DNA from: Phoronis australis
Lineage: Eukaryota > Phoronida > Phoronidae
Length of the DNA: 33,125 nt
Direction of reading: 5' to 3'
Assembly (NCBI GenBank): GCA_002633005.1
Contig: NMRA01000484.1
Coordinates: forward strand, 1 to 33,125
A model generated the notes under the pieces. It worked only from the letters and a program-made list of their open reading frames with translations, was not told the origin of the DNA and made no database searches. Below are positions 1 through 12,200 of the stretch, in pieces; the first letter of the stretch is position 1, and each line of letters begins with the position of its first letter. A program made the translations under genes and the position numbers.

Positions 1-51
1 TCAACAACAAGTAGTTATCAGTCAAACAAAGTACAATCATAGTCTTCCTAC

Positions 52-219
52 CGTCTTTGGGGTGAGCCTCATCGGAGGAAAAGGACACGTGATCGGACAC
101 GGCCTCCTGGTGTTTAGCGCGCCGCCGGTGTGTCTCTGATGGCAAGACCATGCGAAATGACTGGTCTGTGATCTCATCTTCGGAGACAGACTCATCAAAA
201 GTCTGGGAGTAGCTGGCAT
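52..219 (-). CDS. CEP350: CEP350 exon 21 (last in window)
   Basis: 168 bp, phase 1 to 1, acceptor tcacctcag, donor GTAGGA. It encodes SYSQTFDESVSEDEITDQSF then RMVLPSETHRR. Human has EYSLKFDESMTEDEIEEKSFRSLLPSESHRR. The next exon lies beyond base 1. Confidence 0.95.
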
Positions 220-3200
220 CTGAGGTGAACAACAAAACATTAGTCTGAGAGGTTTAGATAAATATTTTTGAAAACGCAAGATAGCGTAAGTTTTTTGGAA
301 AGCTTACAATGCCTCGACAGCGGGTGGCCTTGATTTTCCAACATCCCTAAAGTGGCCTTAAACCAGCCTTTCTTACACAGGCACACAAATTTTACAATGA
401 CTCAATCACATAGTGTTGGTGTTAGTAGTGGATACGAGAAACGGAAAAATTCAAGGGCCCGTGCTTTCATCAAGTATTTAAGAAGTATTTCAGGATGTAA
501 TGAGTTGGAATGACCTAATTAGCTTGACTTAGATGGCTTGCTCTAGTTAGTAGTACACGGGCACATGATTGACCAAATATCAGCAACTTCCAAGCTGAAA
601 ATCTGTTTTAGTTTCACACAGTTTTATAAAACTACTTTAATTAATGTACCCTAAAGGAATTTAATATTTTAACCGAAGGCAGGCACACAGCGGTTTTAAA
701 ATTTCAACTCGTTGACCTCTCACCCTTATCAGTATGTATTTCTTCATTGATACTCTGCGACTTGTCGCTCTCCACAGTCTCTGGCTGCGAGGACACCTGT
801 TGCTGAACAGCAGAGATATTACTAGCAGTTGACACACTGGCCTCCGACTTCACAGTAGACCTTGATATGTCGGAATATTTCTCAGCAGGTGCTGAGGAGC
901 GTGACTTCGATGGTGACACACTGGAGTAGGAGCTGAAAGTGTCAGTGTAGGCAGGGGTTGACTCGGACTTGTGGGACTGAGACTTGGCACTGGCTTGCTT
1001 CTGTAATGTAACAATAATTTTGAAGGTTTAGTACTCCAACAATTTGAGGACAGTGTTTACGTTTATGACCAGTCCACATACAACCAAAACAGTCGAACAT
1101 TTTTTGTTAGGTCATTTGTTGCAAATAAATTGATCTTAGCTTATTCCTCACATAATGTATAATAATTCTCCAATTTGGGACACACACACGGAATTAAAAG
1201 ACACTGGTGGTAGGCTTTGCCCACGAGTTGATTTTCATGAACTTCAAAACACATTTAGACCTAAACTCAAATTTCAGAATCAGGAATTTCAGGTTAAGCT
1301 TCATTTGCGACTTCTTGGCATGGAAAGGACTGCTTAGTGGTGCAAAAATGACCAAGCCAATTTATTAAGCCTGGTGTTGTGCAGTAACAAACTACCAGAC
1401 AGTGAGTCCGAAGTCCTAAAGCCTAGAAATCATTTCATATCTAACTGAGGAACAAGCTGAGACTAAGTTTATAACACATAATGGTTGAGAGTGAAAGTTC
1501 TTTCATAGACGAAAGGTGCATTTCATAGCAGCTTTTAAGAAATCTAAAGCATGGCCAACTCATAACCGTCAATGATCCGAAGTTAGTACACAATGTGATT
1601 GATTGGACCAGTGAAGATACAAACTCCATCTTACTAGAGGAAAAGTGCAGTCTCTGAAGATACACATAACTACAAGTTACTATAATTTCTATAACTCATT
1701 ACTAGACTTGGATACACTTATAATTACTTGGCTAACGTTTTTCTTTCAACAATAATTAAGTGTGAGCGCAAAACCAATTTCTGTTTTAAGTTTTAAGCCA
1801 ATTTCATGAAACAAATCCCTGAGAGAGGGTGGTCATACTCAAACATAACTGTCAAAAGTGTTCCAGGTTTGCATGTAGTCCGGAACTATTAAAAACAGGA
1901 AGTTAATAAGAAATTCGAATCAAAAACTACAAACTTGCATCAATGCATCAAACAAAAACAAAACTATGGTTCAACAGAAAACTGTCACAGAAATGTTGAG
2001 TTTTAAACTTGAATACTTATATCAAAAGAGATTCAGTTAGAAATTTGTTCTTTTGTCAATACAATCCTATAACCCTAAGTTGGGAAATGTATAAAATAAA
2101 TGTCCTATAACAGACTGATAGAAACTTGACATGTTGAAATGTTAGGAGTTATTTTATATATTAGTATCTTGCATGCCACCTGTTGGTCACATCACGTAAC
2201 CTGTTCAATTGTCTACGGCAACAGGTACCGATAAATATCAACACGAGTCAGAAAACGTCTGTCATTGATACACTGCAGAGAAATGTTTGGCTAGTAGAAT
2301 TCAAACAGAGGTTGTAAAATGATTTTTTCATGAAAAACACGACAAACATTGAATTTAAGCAAAATTGCACTTCAATATAAACCTTCGTTAAGTTGATATT
2401 CCTTTAATGAAAGAAGTACCTGAGCCCACCAGGGAGTGTAATTCTTCATTTGCTCCATAGAGGCTTGCACTGCAGCAGTGGCTGCAGCCGTTGCCGTCTC
2501 AGTTGCCATCTTGCCGGCGTCCCGCATGGCCTCTGTGTGGACTGCAGAGACTTCTTTGGCCTGAAGTTGAACCAACAAATTTAGCATAGTATTTCTACAA
2601 CTTATGGTACACACCTGGTCCAAGAGGAGTCGCTAAAAACAGGACAAACTTTGAGAGAACTCTAATACAGTGCATCAAACGTTGACATACCTCATGCCAG
2701 AATCATTCACCAAAAGAAAAAAAAAACCTTTGGCACTACAAAAACCATCATTTGCATTGTTTGGACAAATAATTACAGTGTGTCAGAACCCTTAAACCTT
2801 CCTTAAGCCGAATAAATCATTATGAGCCTGAAAGAAAGTTAACATTTTTTGTAACTAGACAGTAGTTATACAGCTGAGATGAAAATATTGCACATTTAGT
2901 AGAGATTATATAAACAGATTATCATCCTCTTTAAGACATAAAGATTCCAGATTAAAATCATATAAAGTTAAAATTTCAATATCCAGTGAACTGACATCTC
3001 CAGATTGCCAAACAGTCACATGACTTCACCTGAGCCAGTTGCTGGGCAGCAGATGCTGTGGCCCTAGCTGCTTCTGTCTGCTTCTCCATCAGGTGGCGCG
3101 TTGAGTCATGCAGTGCAGTCATATTTTGTTCGCGTACATTAGCCACAGTTGCCGCAGCCTGCTGTGCTGCCTCAGCAGCTCGCTGGCGAGTGACGTCCAG

Positions 3201-6200
3201 CTGGCGCGACGCCTCCAAAGACTCCTGGCGGGCTTTGAGTTGTAGCAGCTGCATGTCACGATCGTGTTGCTGCTGGCGACCCTAGATGAATTCCAAGTAC
3301 AACTACGTGTAAACCGCAAGCTAATCGTTTAGTAAAATATGCGTCTTTGTAATTACGTGGTTACATTCGTACCATAATTACTCACCATTAAGCATACAGT
3401 ATGGCTGACAAGTGAAATTCTATTTCGTCAAATTTTGCCACAAAAATGAGACGAAGAAAATTATAGTCTACTACTAGCATGGTTTGTTCTGTAGAGATGT
3501 TATAAACAACTTTCAGTAAATTTTCCGTTATTTGCAGTAATTAGCCTTTGAAAATGAAAACATGAAAGTATAAGAAACAATAAATAAATCTACTACTGGA
3601 CTTACGGTATGTAGAGATGGCTACGTTGCGTCCTCCTCTCGAGGACTTCATCAGGCCACGGAGTTGTCACGTGACTTGTCATGTAATCCGTCGTACAGTT
3701 TCCGCGGGATTCTCTTCAACGCCCTATCCCATGTCCTAGGTAAGTCCGCGGAAACTGTACGACGGATCACATGACAAGTCACGTGACAACTCAGTGGCCT
3801 GATGAAATTCTCGAGAGGAGGACGCAACGTAGCCATCTCTACATACCGTAAGTCCAGTAGTAGATTTATTTATTGTTTCTTATACTGACCCAACTGGATG
3901 ACTGAAAACATTCATCGGAAAACATGAAAGTTTTGACAACTTTTGTGCAAAACGAGTGGAGAATTACGGAAAGTAAAACAGTCGATTACAACACTGTAAA
4001 TGACAAGCAGCAATTTGTGGCAAATCTTTAGACCAAGTCTAGTAAATACCGAGTAACCGTCTTGTATATACGATGCAGGTAATGCATAATCTTTTTGCAA
4101 ACTTTTTCCTTCTAATGTTAATTCTTAAGTTTGGGTACATAATCACATAAAGGTGAAAAAGCGTAGAAATACAATAAAATTACACAACTGCGGATTTCTC
4201 AACAGTCATAACTCAGCATAGCGAAAATTATAGAACTACCACTTTAAGATCACTGAGGATAAACAATCAATCTACCATGAATCAAAAAACATGAAATTCA
4301 TTTTCAAATTTTTCAAAGTAGATAATGAAATGCTTTAAGCACAGGATAATGATCGATTACAAATAGAATTTGAAGCCAAAATGCTGACATTTCTCTGTAT
4401 CCTAAATATACGTTAACAGTTTGGGACAAAATGGGACAGTCCCTTATGAAAAGCTGCTGAATGTTACTGTTTGTCACAAACCATACAAAGGACATGTCAA
4501 AAGTAACTGTAAAAACATCATATCTTCATCTGACATCTAAATCCATTTACTTTAAAACGTCCAAAAATACTGGCAATGACTCATCGTTACTCCAAAACTC
4601 CTAATTACAATGTAGTCTTCACTTGTTTTCCAGGAAACACTCCGGCTATTCTCTGGTACAAATGAAAAGTCCCCATGAGGGTGATTTTCGCATGCACTTA
4701 GTAGTCCTGACTTGGGATTACAGGTCATTGTGTTGATTGTACTTAGCCTACTCAGCTTAAATGATGTTCACATTTAATAGTAAATATTGGTTGACCTGCA
4801 CGAAACATTACCAACCTTTAGCACTTGTGCCAGTGAGACAGACTCCTGCTGTGCAAAGGCAATACCACGAGTACGCTCTATCTCTGCTAGTTGAAGGATA
4901 GAGAGATCGGCATGTTCCATACGATTCAGCTCTGTAGATAGGTGCAGCTGTAATGCATTGGGAGACAGGCGGAGCGAGGCTTCCTCTCTGGTGTGGCCAG
5001 GCAATGACAGGGCTGAAGAAGCTTCCTGTGAAGCAGTAATGTAATACAGATACAACAACAGTTCTGTTTGATGTTTTTTTTTGAGAACCGCTTACTATGA
5101 TTGATATTTTAAGGAGTGTTCAAAGCAAACAAAAGAGGGAGCTAGAGGCTGAGCTTGGCTGCTAGCGCATACAGCTTTGCTGTTGCAAAAATTGCAATGA
5201 AACTTAACACAAATTGTCATGTAGGAGACAGAAGTAAAATGAATACAAGTCAAGATCATCCTCTCAGCAGCCAACCAGGCAAAACAAACAGAGTAACAGC
5301 AAAATCAGGGAGTATAGGACATCCTTATGGCTGCACTGTATTTCAATGCTTTGCATTGTATTTATTTATGACAGTGACAAGTGCAATTAATTCAAACAGC
5401 AATAGAATATAAAAGTTGCAAAAAGATTAAGACCCAGCACAGTTGAGGTTATTAGCCACTTGAAGCTTGCAACTCAGATGTTCCATAAATGCTAAGGTTT
5501 CTAAGTTCAAAAGCAGATTAAGTTTGGAGAATTGTCTACGAAAATACTAAAAGAGCAGTCCATACTTTTCTCTCCCCAAGGGATTACAACATAGGACCAT
5601 GTGACCTACAGACGGTTCTTAAAATTTTGATGAATTTTGCTAAAATTGATCTAGGTCCACTAACTGTCAAGAGAATTGTAGCAATACAGTACCAGATACA
5701 AGCAATCAGATTAAAGTGTGTTTTCCTGTCAAGACTACAAACTCTGTTAACAACAAAATAAGTAAAATGCTAACTACAGAATGGCTTAAGACACATTTAT
5801 TAACTGTCTTGTTAATACCCCCTTCATTCTGGACAATAATGCTGGTCTGACAATGAATTCAGCTTAAGCCCAAAGTCACAAAAGACAAATTCAAAGCCAT
5901 TATGCCTGAATACTGTTTGTGTGAGTGGTATTCAAAACTCAAATAATATTTCTCCCAAACCCCTTGTTTTTTGTAACAGACTTGTATCACCAGTTCCACT
6001 TCACTTTGTATTGAGAAAATAATGTGCACCAAAATAATGTGCACCAAAACCCTCACAAATCTGACAAAAATGCAACAATCAAATATTAGTTGCGGTTGAA
6101 AGATCGTGGAAAAATAGAGCTAGGGGATAAAAGTGTGCTTTGCTAGTATTTACAAACTGTGGTGAGATAGAGAAGAGCTTCAAGAAATTTAAGCATCAGC

Positions 6201-9200
6201 CGAGCACGGTGTGCTGTGAACTTTGAGCTTGATGCAATATTATTGCTTTGATGGCGCAAAAACACATTCAACTCAGGTCCTTGTCTATGCACTGAAAATT
6301 CAACTAAAAACTTTTTAGACTTAAAAGTTTTAAAACAGCCTACTTTTCTGGGCTGAGCCCCTGTATCCTCGCTTAGACTGGATAAATCTGACTCAGTAGA
6401 GTCGCCGCTTCTGTCCGAGATACGTCTTGGTGAGATTTCACGGTCCACAGGCTTGTCCCTGTAGATCCTTAAAGAGCGAGACTGACTCTTTTTTGTTGAA
6501 GCAGATGGCTCATCCACTAACTGGTGCTCGTCACGTGACAAAGCAGGACTCAGTCGACGACTTGGGGACAAGCTCTGAACAGATTGTCCTCGCACAGGGG
6601 TACTACCTGCAGAGCTGGGGAGGGAAAACAGGTACTAACCATTAAAGTCTCCCTAAGAAATCTATCAATCTCTGGTCAATTTGAAGGGAGCTTGCATGAC
6701 AATGGTTTATGCAGCAGTCTTTTTAAATACTTTGGAAAGGAAAAGTTTGTCTAAACACCCAATAAGTAACAAAATGGTCACTATGGAAATCTTCAGTGTA
6801 TAAGCCAACCGAATGGTGCTTCTTATACTAAAAGGTGCAGTCCATTTGTGTCATGTCCACAAAGCCATATTTATTTTTGCACTCTCAAACAAGCTCCCAA
6901 AAATTACTATAACATCACTGAGGTAGACATAATGTTTTAATTAATACAAATATGTCAGCCATTACTGTTATCTACAGTTGAATCTTCCACGACCAACAGA
7001 GCCTGCGACATTCTGCAGATACAAAACAAACCTTGTTACAGAGTCAACGTCCATCGATGTCCCATCACTTTCTTGGTCTTGGTGATCATCACGGTGATCA
7101 ATGCTGTGTTCGTTAGAGTGACGAAGCTCACTGCGGGAGCTCTGTATAGGCAGTCTGGGCTTGTCTGTTCAAGATTTAGGATCAAGTTAGAACAAAATGC
7201 ATCGCACAATTAAGTCTCTTTGGTTATAAAACTGTGTCAAGAAATGTTTGAAATAGAGTACACAGACAAAAATAATCACACAAACCGACTCAGAATTTCC
7301 TGTCACGATGGCTGAGTGCAAGCGGAATTCACCATCACAAACGCTAGAATGATGAGTTATGATGGTAATGACCAGTTAGGATGGTAATGACCAGTTATGA
7401 TGGGTAATGACCAGTCGTGATGGGGAAGCAGGATTTTGTTTTATTTTTAGCAAGTACCATGCTATCAGTAATGTCAACATAGGTTTAAGAACACTGAGGA
7501 TTCAGTCGATGCCAAGGAAACACTGCTTTCTATCTAAGGTCAGTTCTTCGTTGTTGTTCCCCAAGCCGAACCAGGACATCCACCTGCCATGCATTGACAG
7601 AATCTGACATAACCACTATACCTTAACTTAATTGCATATGACGATCTGCATTGGGAATGAATTTACAGAATGATTCATCCAAGCAGTATTGCGCACTAAG
7701 AGGACAGCACAGAAGCTGAACAGTGCTCCATACTGTATGCCACAGATGGAAAGGAAACCATTCAATTTTCTCCCATAGTTCAGCATTAACCTCACCATCT
7801 AATCAGTTCAGTGGAAGCCACTTCACCTCCTTTTGAAAAGTCTCAAAGTTGCATGCGCCTTTCAGTCGCATGATTTTGCCTGACCTCACCAAACTCCACA
7901 GAACACACCCGAGGCTCGTTTCTTCAAACTGATGTTTAGCACTCACCAGGGGTTCTGTCAATCTTCACTGCAGCCTTTCCTGATTGGCTACGCTGTTCTG
8001 TGAAATCATCCTCATACGCTGCTGACATACTCTCCTCCTTCCTGGCTAGATACTCTTCGGCAGCCTTGCGCTCTGACATGAGGAAAAGGAAACATTCATT
8101 CACTTACAACCATCAACAGTTATTTGGCTAATCAAAACAACACATTCAATCCCAGAGGAAAACTTTGGTTAAGATGATTTGCTGTCATAAAATTGACCTC
8201 AACTAGTTCCCTACTCAGAAGACAATTGACTTCTGTGTTTATAAAGAACTGAGAGCTCCTTATTCCTTTAGAAGATGCTGCGTGCATAAAACGACACACA
8301 ATAACAAGCAAACAAGCATGGCCACCTGTAAATTCTTTCACAGCCCTGGAATCACCTCTAGTTTGACTAAGAGAGATTTTGAGATCAATTCCATAACAGT
8401 AAGTAGTTTCTGTGATGCAAGGTGGCTTTAAAGCCACTATAAAAATGAAGTTTGCGTTTAGATTCAGCTGACTTAAAATGGTATTAGAAAATCAAAATAA
8501 AGATACTTACAGTTGGTGCTTATATTTTTAAAACCTAGAATCGTATGGACAAAGGCCCATCCTTAGTGTCAAGGTTTTAGACAAAAATAACAGTTTAAAA
8601 TTCCTGTCTGAAAATTATAAACCATCATGAATCCAGTAAACTAGTTCCATGGATAACAACCAACATTTTCAAACTAATCAAACAACAAAACAGGTGTGCT
8701 GGGTACATGCCAACCTCTCTCAGCCTTCTGGCGCCTCAGGTAGATATTGATCACACTGTGTGGGTCACCCTCTAGTCCAGCATAGCGAGCAAGGTCAAGA
8801 TCAGGACTATCCAGCACCTGACTGCTGGGAACAGTTTTAGTGGTTGAGCAGTAGTCACCTGACATCAGTCCCGCACCAATCTAAAGCAAGAAAGCAATGT
8901 GTAAAGCACTGTCATGAAAATTCAATATTAGACCCAAATGCATATCATTAAGTATCTCGAAAATTGAATGACTACTGAACACATCCAGATATAGGTTTAA
9001 AATTTCAAGATCTAAGCACGGTACACCTTATAACGAAACGAGAACTTCAAATATAAACTGTGAAGATATTCTTAGATCTGGTTGACTGAGGCGATTTCCT
9101 ATTAGTTTTGTTAATGACACCTATATGGTACAAAAAGACAAATTATTAACCCAGTCTGACAGAAATGATTTCCCTCTCCCTAAAGACAACAGAAGCTGCG

Positions 9201-12200
9201 ACAATTTAGATACAGTTGGCTGTAACTTTTAAGAATGATCCTCCTTTGTAAAAGTCAACCACAGGTGATATCTGAATTGATCTGATAGTACAAACTAAAA
9301 TACGTGCCATAAGGGCAAAAGATACTAACTTCCAACCTTCACTTTATTTTTGAAAACTACAGCTCTTAATGAACGAAGTAGACGTCGAAAGTCAAAAAAA
9401 TTTCAGCCCACAAAGTGGACCCCAATAGTTACAGTACACAAAACCGCGACTAAATAACCAAATTATTTTTTATAACAACACGTTTGTTGCAATTCTGGCT
9501 AAACCACAACAGATGTTATTTCACACAATTCGTCGAAACTGCGGCATCATGCAGTGCATTGGACAATGACATATAAACCTCTGACACGTTATAAAGGCTC
9601 GATATGACTGCCACGTAATCATGGGCAGCAGGTCATACGGTGTCTCGGAGATACAAACCTTCAAAGGTTGTTGAGCGTCTGTAGCGTCAGTCAGTGTAGA
9701 GTCCAGCAGAGATTCATCAGTTTCTGAGTCCTGCAAGGGTGAGAAATAACACGTCAAGCATTGAAAATTGAAACTGGTAGGTACAGTACAAGCCCAAAGT
9801 ATTCATGAAAATGACCCAGAATTCCCCGTCATGACTGGTGGGCAGACGCCAACTTTATTATGATCCTAATGATCAAAAATGAAAGGAAATTAACAAGACT
9901 GTCAGTGAGGTGGCGAAGACATTTTGTAATTAGAATTTTGCGTCACTAATACGTATAACCAGTTATTTTGCCGTGAACAAAATTAACAGTCGTGAAAGAG
10001 AAACGCTACTTTGACCGATTCCTTCATTTTCATACTGTATGTGAATACACTAGAGGACAGAATTTGACTGAACTACAATTAGGAGAAAAGGTATCAAGTG
10101 TTGCACATTCTCTCATCATTAACCGTCATAAGTTGGTGTCCAATTTGTTTTTAAAGAAACGTTACCCTACTTCCAACAATGAGGAGTTCTACCAGTAGAA
10201 AATGAGTCACAATTTTCTTTTCATTGCGATTACTGCCTTACTGTAAAACTTAATTTTCCTTGAAAACCACGAGTCAATTAATGTTAAAAAGAACAGCAAA
10301 TGAAGTAACACAAGACACTTGTCAAAATGTGCTAAGCTGTGCATGATCAGACAAGCTTAATTATGTATTTCTATCCAACAATGAGAACATATGGGAATCT
10401 CAGTCACTGATGATAGCTGATCGTAGTCGACTGAAATGCTCGACCACTTGCATCACACCCCGTCTCCTAATAACCGAGTTTGGCATAATATTTCTATCCA
10501 GGTTTGGTACACTGAAGTGTAAAACTAGAAAACAATCATTCTAATTGGGTTGGGTGCATCAGGCTGTTTTAAATTTGTAAAAACACTAACTGTTCATTAC
10601 AGAATAGTGCACTTTCAGTCACAAATTCATTGACATCTATCTAAGGTGACAGGGTGAAATAACCACTACTGAACAGTAGCATTCCCATGTTCTTTAGAAT
10701 ACCAGAATTTTGCAGGAATTTTTAACAGGGAATTATTTCCACTACAATCTGTTGTTATGTCCCAAAGCAAATGAGAGTTCCAGCAAATTTTGTAGCCCCT
10801 ATCGGTCTTGGAACTGCCCTCAGAGAATGAATTTGTGTTTAATGTCAAGTCACAGTTTCACGCATCTCAAATTTTTCAAAATGTCACAGGGAAGTCTCAC
10901 ACATGTGAGACACAAAATTTATCAAGGAATTTTACAATCTGTAGAAATGAGAACCACCCCTTGAGAGAGTACAAAATAACTCGAAACCCAACAAAGTTCT
11001 AAACACCTACTTGGATCCGCAAATTTTTCATACTTTGTCACAGAATTCTCGAAATGCCATGTAATGTCTAAGAATTTCCAGCACACACGTTTTGTCACAG
11101 AATGTCACCATGTCACAGAATGTCACCATGTCACAGAATGTCACCATGTCACAGAATGTCACCATGTCACAGAATGTCACCATGTCACAGAATGTCACCA
11201 TGTCACAGAATGTCACCATGTCACAGGGAATCCATTCTCTGTGTCGTTATTGTAACAGATAACATCTGTAGCTTGTTAACTAAGTAAGAAAGTGTTAATG
11301 CACAGACAGCAGTACTGCCATGAATTCAGGGCAGTTTGCTCATGAAGAATTTTCCTAGAATAAATCCAACAAAATTTAGTGCAATTCTCATTCCTGATTA
11401 CACTGTAACAAGACAACACCAGGCACTATATCGAGTTCATCGGTGGCTTCAACGGTAAAATTCCACACAGCCAACTTGATTTATTGAGAGGTTCTAAGTC
11501 CACAACTTCGTTTTAATTTGCAGCCGAAAATGCAATTTTGGAATAAGATAGAATTTTTGAAGCCATTAGCTTTGACCAGAGTAATAAAACAAAAAGATCC
11601 GTAGCATTTTTGTGATTTAACTGTCATGGTCTGTCAGGAATTCACAGAAATCAAGGTCGGTGTGAAATACGCTTAAAATACAGCTACTTAATGCATAGGA
11701 TTTGGCTCAGGTTGAGCGTTCAGCTGATACTGCGATATGACTCCAACCTGCAGTAAACTACAGCAACTGTATTTTTGGCAAGAAATTATTGATGTGTGGG
11801 GCTTTATAGCAATGCTTTACCAAACTTTCAACATTACAGGTCGATGTGAACTAATGCTTTCCATCTGTAACAAGATATCCAAGTTCACTTCGATAAGTAA
11901 TGCAACATGATTTAACATGTCACTCAAAACCATAAACCACACCCACACAATAACATAATCATGGTCTTGAAACAATAGATAGTATACACCATTCATGAAC
12001 AGACAGCTCTGCACCCAAACTATGATCGACTCTTCTACAATGTGCTTACAGTGCCCAGGAAGGAGCTAGAAGAGTCTATCCATCTAGAGGGGTGCCTGGA
12101 TATACCACATTTGTATATGTGATAGGCCCTTTCCCAACCGTATTTGTCAATGCTTGACAGCTGGCAGCATGGAAATATCATACAGCAAGTTTAGACATAA

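Noticed and set aside
11091-11228. Possible CRISPR array
   Set aside because: Units are directly adjacent with no unique spacers, and the window is clearly eukaryotic.
11028-11287. Long repetitive open frames on both strands over the 18-bp array
   Set aside because: The unit length is a multiple of three, so frames stay open by arithmetic. The peptide is a pure repeat without start context or splice support.
12020-12120. Candidate extra CEP350 exon on the minus strand, with HPSRWIDSSSSFLG between AG and GTAAGC
   Set aside because: No convincing match to CEP350, and it does not improve the model.
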